64,000 nt of DNA from Aeromicrobium flavum. GTDB lineage: Bacteria > Actinomycetota > Actinomycetes > Propionibacteriales > Nocardioidaceae. The position numbers and the translations under genes are program-made. Numbering within the stretch: position 1 is the first letter of the stretch; each line of letters starts with the position of its first letter. The notes under the pieces are model-generated. The model was given only the letters and a program-made list of their open reading frames with translations. It had not been told where the DNA came from and did no database searches. This document shows positions 53,651 to 61,757 of the stretch, piece by piece. The stretch lies in assembly GCF_007992115.1 (NCBI RefSeq), contig NZ_BJZQ01000008.1, positions 1-64,000 of the forward strand. Reading direction: 5' to 3'.

Positions 53651-53893
53651 ATGGAGCCCGTCCGAGTACGACTCTTCGCCGCTGCCCGCGAGGCTGCCGG
53701 CACGTCCGAGACGACCGCCGAGGTGGCCACGCTGGGCGACCTCCTCGACGACCTGATGCGGCGGTACGAGGACCTCGGCCCGGTCCTGACGCGGTGCTCG
53801 GTGCTGCTCGACGGCACGCGCACGACCGATCGCGCCACGGTCATCCCGGCGGGCGGCACGGTCGACGTGCTGCCACCGTTCGCCGGCGGCTGA
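53651..53893 (+). CDS. moaD: MoaD-like sulfur carrier (molybdopterin synthase small subunit)
   Basis: 80 aa. Beta-grasp pattern VRVRLFAAAREAAGTSE, a central helix TLGDLLDDLMRRY and the essential C-terminal Gly-Gly (LPPFAGG). MoaD carries the thiocarboxylate sulfur for molybdopterin. It is convergent with moaA, 1 bp between the stops, and opposite in strand to moaA/moaE. Confidence 0.92.
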   Translation: MEPVRVRLFAAAREAAGTSETTAEVATLGDLLDDLMRRYEDLGPVLTRCSVLLDGTRTTDRATVIPAGGTVDVLPPFAGG

Positions 53894-53894
53894 C

Positions 53895-54872
53895 TCAGCC
53901 GCCGATGGCGCTCATCGGCCGGATCGGCTGCACGAAGGTCGGCGAGTCGATCCCGTGGCCCGCACGCTTGCCGGCGATCGACGTCTCGATGATGCGCGTG
54001 AGGTCGGCGTCGGTGCCGCCACCGCGCAGCACCGCCACGAGGTCGGACTCGTCGCGGGCGAAGAGGCAGTTGCGCACGTGGCCGTCGGCGGTGATGCGGA
54101 TGCGGTCGCAGGCCGCGCAGAACGGGGCGGTGACGGAGGCGATGACGCCGACCGTGGCCGGGCCGCCGTCGACCGTCCAGGTGTCAGCGGGGGAGGAGCC
54201 GCGTCCCGGCACCGGCTCGAGCGTGAACCGGCTGCGCAGCGTCGCGAGGATCTCCTCGGCGGGCACCATCGCGGCGCGGTCCCACGTGTGCCCGGCGTCG
54301 AGGGGCATCTGCTCGATGAACCGCATCTGGGCGCCCGCGCCCACCGCGAACTCGACCAGGTCGACGAGCTCGTCGTCGTTGACCCCGCGCATGGCGACGG
54401 CGTTGAGCTTCACCGGCGTGAAGCCCGCTTCGCGTGCCGCGGCGATGCCGGCGAGCACGTCGTCGAGGCGGTCGCGACGTGTCAGCTGTGCGAAGCGCTC
54501 GCGGTCGAGGGTGTCGATCGAGATGTTGAGTCGTGCCAGGCCCGCCTCGCGCAGCGGCACGGCCAGCTCGGCCAGCCGCAGACCGTTGGTGGTCATCGAG
54601 ACCTCGGGGCCCAGCGCGGCGAGCCGGCGGACGACCTCGACGGCGTCCTTGCGCACGAGGGGCTCGCCGCCCGTCAGCCGGATGGAGGTGACGCCGAGGT
54701 CGACACAGACCCGGGCGACGCGCTCGATCTCGTCCGTGGTGAGGATGCTGTCGCGCTCGATCCACGGCACGCCCTCGGCCGGCATGCAGTAGGTGCAGCG
54801 CAGGGAGCACTTGTCGGTCAGGGAGATGCGCAGGTCGCGGTGGACCCGGCCGAAGCCGTCGACGAGGCTCAC
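53895..54872 (-). CDS. moaA: GTP 3',8-cyclase MoaA
   Basis: About 325 aa. Radical-SAM motif CSLRCTYC near residue 20, TGGEPLV, the C-terminal [4Fe-4S] ligands FCAACDRIRITADGHVRNC, and the Gly-Gly end (SAIGG) needed for activity in MoaA. It turns GTP into cyclic 3',8-dihydro-GTP, the first step of molybdenum cofactor synthesis. GTG 54872, overlapping the moaE stop as GTGA, gives VSLVDGFGRVHRDLRISLTD as in other MoaA proteins; ATG 54884 would add four residues. Confidence 0.95.
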   Translation of the reverse strand: MSLVDGFGRVHRDLRISLTDKCSLRCTYCMPAEGVPWIERDSILTTDEIERVARVCVDLGVTSIRLTGGEPLVRKDAVEVVRRLAALGPEVSMTTNGLRLAELAVPLREAGLARLNISIDTLDRERFAQLTRRDRLDDVLAGIAAAREAGFTPVKLNAVAMRGVNDDELVDLVEFAVGAGAQMRFIEQMPLDAGHTWDRAAMVPAEEILATLRSRFTLEPVPGRGSSPADTWTVDGGPATVGVIASVTAPFCAACDRIRITADGHVRNCLFARDESDLVAVLRGGGTDADLTRIIETSIAGKRAGHGIDSPTFVQPIRPMSAIGG

Positions 54873-55309
54873 AGTCCCACCCATGCGGAGCTTCCCGTGT
54901 CGTCGGTCTGGCGCTTCCAGATGGGCACCTCGGTCTTGATCAGCTCGATCAGCGCCCGCGTGGACTCGAGGGCCTCGCGGCGGTGCGGTGCGCTCGACGC
55001 CACGACGACGGCGACGTCGCCGACCGCGAGGGTGCCGAACCGGTGCGAGACGGCGATGGTGGTCCCGGTCGAGAGGGCGATCCGGCCCGCCAGCGCGGCC
55101 AGCATGCCCTCCGCGTCGGGGTGCGCCTCGTACTCCAGTCCGACGACGGTGCCCGTGGCCTCGGGGTCGTGATCGCGGATCGTGCCGACGAAGACGTCGG
55201 TGGCGCCGACCGCGGGTCCCTCCACGGCGGCCAGGTGCGCCGCCACGTCCAGGGGCGCGTCGATCACGCGGGCGTGGGCCACGCGTCCGGGCACCGGCTC
55301 CTTCGTCAT
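54869..55309 (-). CDS. moaE: Molybdopterin synthase catalytic subunit MoaE
   Basis: 146 aa. The family features are FVGTIRDHDPEATG, LEYEAHPDAE, the catalytic region HRREALESTRALIELIKTEVPIWKRQ with its Lys, and WVGL at the end. MoaE with MoaD makes the dithiolene of molybdopterin. ATG 55309 has TAGGCT 7 nt upstream. Its stop overlaps the moaA start, so moaE-moaA form an operon. Confidence 0.93.
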   Translation of the reverse strand: MTKEPVPGRVAHARVIDAPLDVAAHLAAVEGPAVGATDVFVGTIRDHDPEATGTVVGLEYEAHPDAEGMLAALAGRIALSTGTTIAVSHRFGTLAVGDVAVVVASSAPHRREALESTRALIELIKTEVPIWKRQTDDTGSSAWVGL

Positions 55310-55316
55310 GCGCCCC

Positions 55317-55322
55317 AGCCTA
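55317..55322 (-). promoter_or_regulatory. Leaderless -10 box of moaE
   Basis: TAGGCT on the minus strand, 7 nt before ATG 55309. Confidence 0.55.
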
Positions 55323-55324
55323 GG

Positions 55325-55372
55325 CGGCACGGTCGCACCGGGCGCGCTCGTGAGCGCGCCGGGTCGGTGCCG
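55325..55372. terminator. Large hairpin between moaE and the small upstream gene
   Basis: GGCGCGCTC and its complement form the top stem, and CGGCAC/GTGCCG the base, with mismatches between. It would end transcription of the 59-aa gene before the moaE promoter. Confidence 0.55.
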
Positions 55373-55399
55373 ATGACGTGAGGATGCCGACTCGCAGGG

Positions 55400-55579
55400 T
55401 CACGACCACCAACCGGTGAGGTTGGGCCCGCCGCCGGTGGGGGGAGTCTGGCGGCCCTTCCCGCGTTCGCGCTTCATCGCTCCCGTGGCGCGGCGCCGCG
55501 ACTGGAGGACCTGCCGTTCCTCGTCGCTCAGCTCGACGGGGACGCGCCTGGTCCTGGTCTTGAACAGTCGTCCGAACAT
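55400..55579 (-). CDS. Small basic hypothetical protein, 59 aa
   Basis: Starts MFGRLFKTRTRRVPVELSDE and continues as a basic helix (RQVLQSRRRATGAMKRERGK) with a Pro/Gly-rich tail ending GWWS. No known domain; the basic helix could bind nucleic acid. An upstream in-frame ATG at 55612 is also possible but gives an unlikely N-terminus. Confidence 0.5.
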   Translation of the reverse strand: MFGRLFKTRTRRVPVELSDEERQVLQSRRRATGAMKRERGKGRQTPPTGGGPNLTGWWS

Positions 55580-55670
55580 CGGGGCCCCCGTCGATTCAGG
55601 ACACCCGAGCACCTGCGGTGTCGCTCCGAGCCTAGTCGCCGGACGTCCGTCGGCGCCTGCCTCGAGGGGT

Positions 55671-55743
55671 CGGGATGACAGGATTCGAACCTGCGGCCCC
55701 CTGCTCCCAAAGCAGGTGCGCTACCAAGCTGCGCCACATCCCG
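55671..55743 (-). tRNA. tRNA-Pro (anticodon UGG)
   Basis: 73 nt. Acceptor CGGGATG/CATCCCG, D arm with GGCGCAGCTTGGTAGCGC, anticodon loop TTTGGGA (TGG) between CCTGC and GCAGG, and T loop GTTCGAATC. CCA is not encoded. Confidence 0.95.
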
Positions 55744-55879
55744 TGGGGCACGGATCAGTGTACGGCGGCCGGACGGCGGCCCGTTTGACCCGCCGCCAGT
55801 GCAGCCCCGTAGACTGAACGCTGGCCTGCGTGAGGTGTCCGTGGGCTTGACACGAGCCCATCGACGCAGGAGTCAACAC

Positions 55880-57265
55880 GTGAAGAGCAGCACCGAATCG
55901 CTGAGCCCCACCCGGGTCAAGCTGACCATCGAGGTGCCGTTCGAGGAGTTCAAGCCGAACCTCGACAAGGCCTACAAGACCATCGGTGCGCAGATCCAGG
56001 TCCCCGGATTCCGCAAGGGCAAGGTCCCCGCGGCCATCATCGACCAGCGCGTCGGTCGCGGCGCCGTCCTCGACGAGGCGCTGAACTCGGCCCTGCAGGG
56101 TTGGTACACGCAGGCGCTGCAGGACACGAACACCACGCCGCTCGGCCAGCCCGAGATCGACCTGGCCAAGTTCGTCGACGGTGAGCCCATCGAGGTCACC
56201 GCCGAGCTCGACGTCCGCCCCCAGCTCGAGATCCCCGACGCGTCGGGCATCGAGGTCACGGTGCAGGACATCGAGGTCAGCGACGACGACGTCAACGAGC
56301 AGCTCGAGCAGCTGCGCGAGCGCTTCGCCACGTTCAGCGACGTCGACCGCCCGGCCGCCGACGGCGACTCGATCACGATCGACCTGTCGGCCGCTCGCAA
56401 GGACGGCTCGCTCATCGACGAGGCGCAGGCCGAGGGCCTGCCCTACGTCATCGGCAAGGCGACGATGCTCGACGGCCTCGACGAGGCCGTCACCGGCCTG
56501 TCGAAGGGCGAGTCGGCGACGTTCTCCACCACGCTCGTCGGCGGCGACCTCAAGGGCGAGGAGGTCGACGTCACCGTGAAACTGCAGGACGTGCGCCAGA
56601 CCGAGCTGCCCGAGCTCGACGACGAGTTCGCCCAGATGGCGTCCGATTTCGACACGATCGACGAGTTCCGCGCCGATCTCGTCGAGCGCCTGACGCGCGG
56701 CAAGCGCATCGAGCAGGCCGCCGAGGCCCGCGACCTCGTCCTCGAGGAGATCGTCTCCAAGGTCGACGCGCCGATGCCCGAGGGACTGGCCGAGGCCGAG
56801 CTGACGAACCGTCGCCAGCAGATGGACCAGCAGCTGGCGATGGCCGGCCTGACGCTCGAGGACTACCTGCAGGACCAGGAGGACGGCAAGACCGTCGACG
56901 AGTTCGAGTCCGAGCTCGAGCGCGACGTCCGCGAGTCGATCGTGGCGCAGTTCGTCCTGGACCAGCTGGTCGAGGAGAACGAGTACCCGCTCGACAACGA
57001 CGAGCTGAGCCAGCACATCATGCGCCGCGCCCAGCAGTCCGGCGAGGACCCGAACTCCTACATCCAGCACATCATGGAGCACAACCACGTGCCCGAGATG
57101 ATCAGCGAGGTGCTGCGCGGCAAGGCGCTGGCGTCGCTGGTCGAGTCGGCCAAGGTGACGGACCAGTCCGGCAACGTCGTCGACCTGGCCAACCTGCGTG
57201 CCGACGGCACGGTCGGCACCGACGAGCCCGAGACTGAGGCCGAGGACGCGTCCGACGAGAAGTGA
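55880..57265 (+). CDS. tig: Trigger factor
   Basis: 461 aa. The ribosome-binding domain has PGFRKGKVP (residues about 40-48), the FKBP-like prolyl isomerase domain is in the middle (GDSITIDLSA ... SATFSTTLVGGDLKGEE), and the C-terminal helical arms end in an acidic tail. It binds nascent chains at the exit tunnel. GTG 55880 has AGGAG 8 nt upstream. It lies ahead of the clpP1-clpP2-clpX group, with two lipase-like genes and the SRPBCC pair between. Confidence 0.95.
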   Translation: MKSSTESLSPTRVKLTIEVPFEEFKPNLDKAYKTIGAQIQVPGFRKGKVPAAIIDQRVGRGAVLDEALNSALQGWYTQALQDTNTTPLGQPEIDLAKFVDGEPIEVTAELDVRPQLEIPDASGIEVTVQDIEVSDDDVNEQLEQLRERFATFSDVDRPAADGDSITIDLSAARKDGSLIDEAQAEGLPYVIGKATMLDGLDEAVTGLSKGESATFSTTLVGGDLKGEEVDVTVKLQDVRQTELPELDDEFAQMASDFDTIDEFRADLVERLTRGKRIEQAAEARDLVLEEIVSKVDAPMPEGLAEAELTNRRQQMDQQLAMAGLTLEDYLQDQEDGKTVDEFESELERDVRESIVAQFVLDQLVEENEYPLDNDELSQHIMRRAQQSGEDPNSYIQHIMEHNHVPEMISEVLRGKALASLVESAKVTDQSGNVVDLANLRADGTVGTDEPETEAEDASDEK

Positions 57266-57294
57266 CGACGACGGGCTGAGCCCGTCCGCGTGAG

Positions 57295-57326
57295 AGGAAC
57301 CGGCACCCCCAGGGGTGCCGGTTCCT
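57295..57326 (+). terminator. Terminator of tig
   Basis: A perfect 15-bp inverted repeat (AGGAACCGGCACCCC and its complement) with a 2-nt loop 30 bp after the tig stop. Confidence 0.8.
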
Positions 57327-57370
57327 CCTGTTACCGGGGCAGTGTCCGCCGTCCGGCGCGACGGTCTTGA

Positions 57371-57425
57371 CGTGACCCGCGTCACGGGTGCAGTCTGACT
57401 GTCACGTTCTGTAACTAGTAGTTAC
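57371..57425. promoter_or_regulatory. Two small palindromes upstream of the secreted lipase
   Basis: CGTGAC...GTCACG at 57371-57386 and GTAACT-AGT-AGTTAC at 57411-57425. They lie 45-100 bp before the lipase start and may bind a regulator. Confidence 0.4.
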
Positions 57426-57469
57426 CTGCCGTGGTCTCGGGACGGCCGCACCCCACAGGAGAGAGCCCC

Positions 57470-58684
57470 GTGACCCGTCCTCGTCCCCTTGCCGCGTCGT
57501 TCGCGGCCGCCCTCGTCGGCACGCTCGCCGTGTCCGCCCTCGCCGCCCCCGCGCAGGCCGCCGACGACATCTACGCACCGCCCGCCACGGTGAGCGGCGA
57601 CCCCGGCACCGTCCTCAAGCAGGCGCCGAGCGTCTACGCGCTCGACACGCTCGGCACCAGGGCCAAGGCCACCGTCACGAAGATCCAGTACGTCTCCACC
57701 GGTGCCCGGGGCGACCGGACGGCGGTCACCGGCACGGTCATCGTCCCCGACGCCGCGTGGAAGAAGGGCGGCGAGCGGCCGATCATCGCGGTCAGCCCCG
57801 GCACCCAGGGCCTCAACGACAAATGCGCGCCCAGCAAGCTGATCGAGACCGCGAACCTCTACGACGGCAACTGGATCCGCAAGTTCTACGAGGCCGGGTA
57901 CGCCGTCGCCCTCACCGACTACGAGGGCCTCGGCACGCCGAGCACGCACCCCTACGCCAACAACGTGGCGCTCGGACAGAACGCGCTCGACGTCGTGCGG
58001 GCCGCGCAGAACCTCGGCTTCTCGAAGACGGCGCCGGTCTTCCTGCAGGGCTTCTCCGAGGGTGGCGGCGCCACCGCCGGTGCGCTCGAGCTGGCACCGA
58101 CGTATGCGCCCGAGCTGAAGATCAAGGGCGCGCACGCGACGGCCCCCACGGCCGACCTCGCCGCCATCGGCAAGAACATCGAGAGCAGCATCTACCAGAC
58201 GTTCCTGCTGTTCGCGGTCAAGATGCTCGACGTCACCTACCCCGAGCTGGGCATCCGCGACCTGGTCAACGACAAGGGCGCGGCCCTGCTCGACGAGGCC
58301 GACACGGCGTACGGCTGCCTCCCCGAGAGCCTGCCGAGCGGCTGGCTCGACACCCGCAAGCTCACCAAGGAGGGCAAGACCATCTCCTCCTACCTGACGC
58401 GGCCCGACATCGCGGCGCAGCTGGCTGAGCTCAAGCTCGGTCAGAGGAAGATCGGCGTGCCCTTCAAGGTCACGTCGTCCTGGGCCGACGACGTCGTCCC
58501 GAACGCCTCGGTCAAGCAGGCCGCGAAGGACTGGTGTGGCAAGGGCTCGGCGATCTCGTACAGCACCCTGTGGGCGCCGACGCACGTCGCCTCGGGCTAC
58601 GAGGGCAGCGGTCAGGCCGTCGGCTTCTTCAACGACCTCGTCGCCGGCAAGGCCTTCACGTCCAACTGCGGCTGGCTGTTCTGA
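57470..58684 (+). CDS. Secreted lipase (LIP-family alpha/beta hydrolase)
   Basis: 404 aa. A signal peptide of about 25 residues ends at AQA-ADD. The mature enzyme has the nucleophile elbow LQGFSEGGGA, SPGTQGLND, LTDYEGLGTP, and a C-terminal APTHVAS His region, matching secretory lipases of actinobacteria. It likely hydrolyses exogenous acylglycerols. GTG 57470 has AGGAGAG upstream and gives the signal peptide; an earlier frame start adds a non-signal stretch. Four Cys in the mature part could pair. Confidence 0.88.
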   Translation: MTRPRPLAASFAAALVGTLAVSALAAPAQAADDIYAPPATVSGDPGTVLKQAPSVYALDTLGTRAKATVTKIQYVSTGARGDRTAVTGTVIVPDAAWKKGGERPIIAVSPGTQGLNDKCAPSKLIETANLYDGNWIRKFYEAGYAVALTDYEGLGTPSTHPYANNVALGQNALDVVRAAQNLGFSKTAPVFLQGFSEGGGATAGALELAPTYAPELKIKGAHATAPTADLAAIGKNIESSIYQTFLLFAVKMLDVTYPELGIRDLVNDKGAALLDEADTAYGCLPESLPSGWLDTRKLTKEGKTISSYLTRPDIAAQLAELKLGQRKIGVPFKVTSSWADDVVPNASVKQAAKDWCGKGSAISYSTLWAPTHVASGYEGSGQAVGFFNDLVAGKAFTSNCGWLF

Positions 58685-58695
58685 TCTTCCCCCGA

Positions 58696-58737
58696 GGTGG
58701 TCGAGTGCCCGCCGCCCCCACTGGGCACTCGGCCACC
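58696..58737 (+). terminator. Hairpin after the secreted lipase gene
   Basis: GGTGGTCGAGTGCCC and its near-perfect complement (one wobble) around a 12-nt loop, directly after the stop codon. No T run. Confidence 0.55.
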
Positions 58738-58786
58738 GGGTGAGATCCACCGCCGCGGACGTGACCGGGTGCGGCACCATGGACGC

Positions 58787-60025
58787 ATGACCCCGACCGC
58801 GCGCACGACGGACGCCGCCGCGCTCGCGCTCGAGTACAGCGACCGGCTGGTCCTGGGCACGGTCCGCGACGTCCACACGGCGATCGCGCGGCGCGGCTTC
58901 GCGGCCACCCGCCTGCTCGGCAGCCGTGTGCCCGAGGTCGTGCACGACGCCGTCGCCGGCACGGTCTACGGCTCGCTCTCGTCGGTCCTGCGGCACTCGG
59001 GGCGGGCCGCGAGGTCGCTGGCCGAGCGCGGGGTCGGCGCCCCCGTCGACAGCACCCGGCTCGGCCGCCAGGTGCGCTCGGCGGTGAACGGACTGGTCGG
59101 CGACGAGCTGCGGCTGCTCGGCGACCCGCACGCCATCACGATGTCGCTGCGGCACGAGGGCGCCGACGTGCCGGCCACCCCGTGGAAGCTCCGCCAGGCG
59201 TACCCGGGCGCCACCGGGCACCTGGTCGTCTTCGTCCACGGTCTGTGCGAGAACGAGGAGTCCTGGCTGCGCAGCCACCGGCAGCGGCCCACGTATGCCG
59301 ACCGGATCGCCGCCGACACCGAGGCCACGCCGGTCATGCTGCGCTACAACACGGGCCTGCACGTCTCCGAGAACGGGCAGCACCTCGACGAGCTGCTCGA
59401 GCAGCTGGTCGAGCACTGGCCGGTGCCGGTGCACCGCATCACGCTGGTGGGGCACTCGATGGGCGGCCTCGTCGTCCGGGCCGCCACCAACCGCGCCACC
59501 GTCGCAGGCCACCTCTGGTCGCACCTGGTCGGCAACGTCGTGTGCCTCGGCACGCCGCACGCGGGCGCCAACCTCGAGAAGGCCGCGCACCTAGGCTCGC
59601 GCATGCTGCGGTTCTGGCCGCAGTCCACGCCGTTCGGCGCCATCCTCGACGCCCGGTCGGCGGGCATCGTCGACCTCCGCCACGGCTACATCACCGCCGA
59701 CGAGTGGGAGGGCCAGGACCTCACCGCACGATGGGGCCTGGACCGGATCGCCGCCGCGCCGCTGGCCCACGCGGAGTACCACTTCGTCGCGGCCACGGTG
59801 GGTGCCAGCCGCCGCCACCCGGCGAGCGCGCTGCTGGGCGACCTGATCGTGCACTTCTCCTCGTCGTCCGGGATCGGGCGGCAGGGACCCGTGGTGTCGC
59901 ACGCCCGGTTGGAGTACCTGCCGTCGGCGCACCACTTCGTGCTGCTGAACCACCCGCGGATCGGTGACTGGCTCGTGGCGTGGATCAACGCCCGGCCGCG
60001 GCACACGCGCCGCCTCGGCTCCTGA
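58787..60025 (+). CDS. Alpha/beta-hydrolase (lipase-like)
   Basis: 412 aa with no signal peptide. An N-terminal helical extension of about 145 residues precedes the hydrolase domain: VVFVHGLCENEESW, nucleophile elbow LVGHSMGGLVVRAA, VCLGTPHAGAN and the C-terminal SAHHFVLLNHPRI His. This is like PGAP1/triacylglycerol-lipase-type esterases. The N-terminal part may associate with lipids. CACCAT lies 6 nt before ATG 58787. Confidence 0.85.
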   Translation: MTPTARTTDAAALALEYSDRLVLGTVRDVHTAIARRGFAATRLLGSRVPEVVHDAVAGTVYGSLSSVLRHSGRAARSLAERGVGAPVDSTRLGRQVRSAVNGLVGDELRLLGDPHAITMSLRHEGADVPATPWKLRQAYPGATGHLVVFVHGLCENEESWLRSHRQRPTYADRIAADTEATPVMLRYNTGLHVSENGQHLDELLEQLVEHWPVPVHRITLVGHSMGGLVVRAATNRATVAGHLWSHLVGNVVCLGTPHAGANLEKAAHLGSRMLRFWPQSTPFGAILDARSAGIVDLRHGYITADEWEGQDLTARWGLDRIAAAPLAHAEYHFVAATVGASRRHPASALLGDLIVHFSSSSGIGRQGPVVSHARLEYLPSAHHFVLLNHPRIGDWLVAWINARPRHTRRLGS

Positions 60026-60116
60026 CGCTCGGACGTGACCCGGGTCACCCCATGTGACACCCCGGGTGTCACGGTCGGTTACCCTCCGAAGTCCAGGACC
60101 GAACGAGGAGACGACT

Positions 60117-60599
60117 GTGGCCAACCGTGACGAGATCTCGGCGACGATCGACATTCAGGCGCCCCCGGAGCGCGTGTGGGAGCTGGTCAGCGACCCGGCC
60201 CAGATGCCCCGCTGGAGCCCCCAGTGCCGCAAGATGATCGTCCGCGGCAAGGGCCCGGTCGGCGTCGGCACGACGACGATCAACATCAACCGCCGCGGCC
60301 CGCTGTTCTGGCCCACGCGCTCCAAGGTCAAGGAGTTCGTGCCTGGCCGGCGGTTCGCCTTCAAGATCGCCGAGAACGGCACGATCTGGTCGTACGACCT
60401 GGAGCCGACGGCCACCGGCACGCGACTGACCGAGAGCCGCCACGCCCCGCACGGCGTCTCGGCCGTCTCGAACTTCCTCACCCGCACCGTGCTCGGCGGC
60501 ACCGACAACTTCGAGGTCGAGCTCGAGGCCGGCATCCGCCAGACCCTCGAGCGCATCAAGGCCGCCGCCGAGAGCGGTGACCGCGCGGGAAAAGTCTGA
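60117..60599 (+). CDS. SRPBCC protein, first half of a probable frameshift fusion
   Basis: 160 aa in the zero frame. ISATIDIQAPPERVWELVSD, RWSPQCRKM, a strand-rich middle and a long C-terminal helix (TDNFEVELEAGIRQTLERI) make a complete START-like fold. GTG 60117 has GAGGAG 6 nt upstream. The last codons are Gly-Lys-Val then TGA, and they coincide with a canonical slippery heptamer. Most ribosomes would stop here; a fraction could continue into a second SRPBCC domain. Confidence 0.85.
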   Translation: MANRDEISATIDIQAPPERVWELVSDPAQMPRWSPQCRKMIVRGKGPVGVGTTTININRRGPLFWPTRSKVKEFVPGRRFAFKIAENGTIWSYDLEPTATGTRLTESRHAPHGVSAVSNFLTRTVLGGTDNFEVELEAGIRQTLERIKAAAESGDRAGKV

Positions 60600-60617
60600 G
60601 CGGGGGAGTCCCTCCGC
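60587..60617 (+). promoter_or_regulatory. Putative -1 programmed frameshift signal
   Basis: Heptamer G GGA AAA (60587-60593) read in the zero frame of the first SRPBCC gene, a 6-nt spacer containing its stop codon, then a 7-bp hairpin GCGGGGG-AGTC-CCTCCGC (60600-60617, one G-U pair). Shifting by -1 enters the frame of the second SRPBCC domain. Confidence 0.6.
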
Positions 60618-61069
60618 TCGAGGCGTCGACGTTCCTGCCGGCGACACCGGAGCAGGTGTGGGACGTCCTCCAGGACCAGACCCGCATGCGGCGGTGGAGT
60701 CCCGAGACGTGGGCGCAGCTGTTCTACCCGCGCCGACTCAGCCACAACCAGGTGTCGCTCAACCTGAACAAGCGCGGCTGGTTCGTCTGGCCGACGGTGA
60801 GCCGGTACGTCGACGTCGCGCGACCCCAGCGGCTCGCGTTCCACGTCTACGGTCCGGCCGCGCGCTGGTCGTACCGGCTCGACCCCGAGGGAGACGGCAC
60901 GCGCCTGACCCTGCGTCGTGACCTCGCCGGCGGGCGGCGCACCCTGCTCAGCCGCGTCGTGGCGACGCTGGCGCTCGGCGGGATCGCCGGCCACGACGAG
61001 GAGCTGCGCGAGGGCATGAGTCACACGCTCGCGGCGATCTCGGCCGAGGTCCGCGCGTCCGGTGACTGA
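60593..61069 (+). CDS. SRPBCC protein without its own start codon, second half of frameshift fusion
   Basis: The frame is open from 60581. Protein from about codon 60617 on reads LEASTFLPATPEQVWDVLQD and RMRRWSPETW, homologous in pattern to the first SRPBCC protein, and ends at 61069. No ATG, GTG or TTG precedes the domain; GTG 60656 would delete its first strand and CTG 60596 is the only near-cognate option. A -1 slip at 60587-60593 joins it to the upstream protein as a two-domain product of about 315 aa. A sequencing error is the alternative. Confidence 0.7.
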   Translation, partial: SLSGGVPPLEASTFLPATPEQVWDVLQDQTRMRRWSPETWAQLFYPRRLSHNQVSLNLNKRGWFVWPTVSRYVDVARPQRLAFHVYGPAARWSYRLDPEGDGTRLTLRRDLAGGRRTLLSRVVATLALGGIAGHDEELREGMSHTLAAISAEVRASGD

Positions 61070-61144
61070 CGGACGGTCCCGGCACCCCTGTACGCCGATG
61101 GCGAACACGGGTGCCGGGCGCGTGTCTGCGTCGGTTCCGCGGTC

Positions 61145-61150
61145 TAGGGT
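61145..61150 (+). promoter_or_regulatory. Leaderless -10 box of clpP1
   Basis: TAGGGT 7 nt before GTG 61158; no ribosome site. Confidence 0.5.
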
Positions 61151-61157
61151 CGGTGAC

Positions 61158-61757
61158 GTGAACGCACCCATGAACCCCCAGATGGCCGTCGAGGCGGGTC
61201 CGTCCGACCTCGACGGGCACATCTACAACCGTCTGCTGAAGGAACGCATCGTCTTCCTCGGCTCGGAGGTCCGCGACCAGAACGCGAACGCGATCTGCGC
61301 GCAGCTGCTGCTGCTCAACGCCGAGGACCCCGAGGCCGACGTGTACTTCTACATCAACAGCCCCGGCGGCTCCGTCGACGCGGGCATGGCGATGTACGAC
61401 ACGATGCAGTTCATCTCGAACGACGTCGTCACCGTCGGCATGGGCCTGGCCGCCTCGATGGGCCAGTTCCTGCTCGCCGCGGGCACGGCCGGCAAGCGCT
61501 TCGCGCTGCCGCACACGCGCATCATGATGCACCAGCCCTCGGGCGGCATCGGTGGCTCGGCGTCGGACGTCCGCATCCAGGCCGAGCAGTCCATCCTGCT
61601 GAAGAAGCAGCTCAACGAGCTCCAGGCCCAGCACACCGGCCAGAGCGTCGAGCAGATCGAGGCCGACGCCGACCGCGACCGGTGGTTCACCCCGGCGCAG
61701 GCCAAGGCGTACGGACTGATCGACGAGATCGTCAACACGGCAGGAGACGTCCGATGA
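61158..61757 (+). CDS. clpP1: ATP-dependent Clp protease proteolytic subunit 1
   Basis: 199 aa. FLGSEVRDQNAN, INSPGGSVDAG, the catalytic Ser in GLAASMGQFLLA, the catalytic His in HTRIMMHQPSGG and the Asp in EADADRDRWF. Together with ClpP2 it should form the mixed tetradecamer known in actinobacteria, degrading unfolded and tagged proteins. GTG 61158 suits the leaderless box; ATG 61170 is an alternative. The stop overlaps the clpP2 start (ATGA). Confidence 0.95.
   Translation: MNAPMNPQMAVEAGPSDLDGHIYNRLLKERIVFLGSEVRDQNANAICAQLLLLNAEDPEADVYFYINSPGGSVDAGMAMYDTMQFISNDVVTVGMGLAASMGQFLLAAGTAGKRFALPHTRIMMHQPSGGIGGSASDVRIQAEQSILLKKQLNELQAQHTGQSVEQIEADADRDRWFTPAQAKAYGLIDEIVNTAGDVR

Noticed and set aside
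60656-61069. Second SRPBCC gene starting at GTG 60656
   Set aside because: It would lose the first strand and helix start (STFLPATPEQ), which match the family pattern; the -1 frameshift model keeps them.
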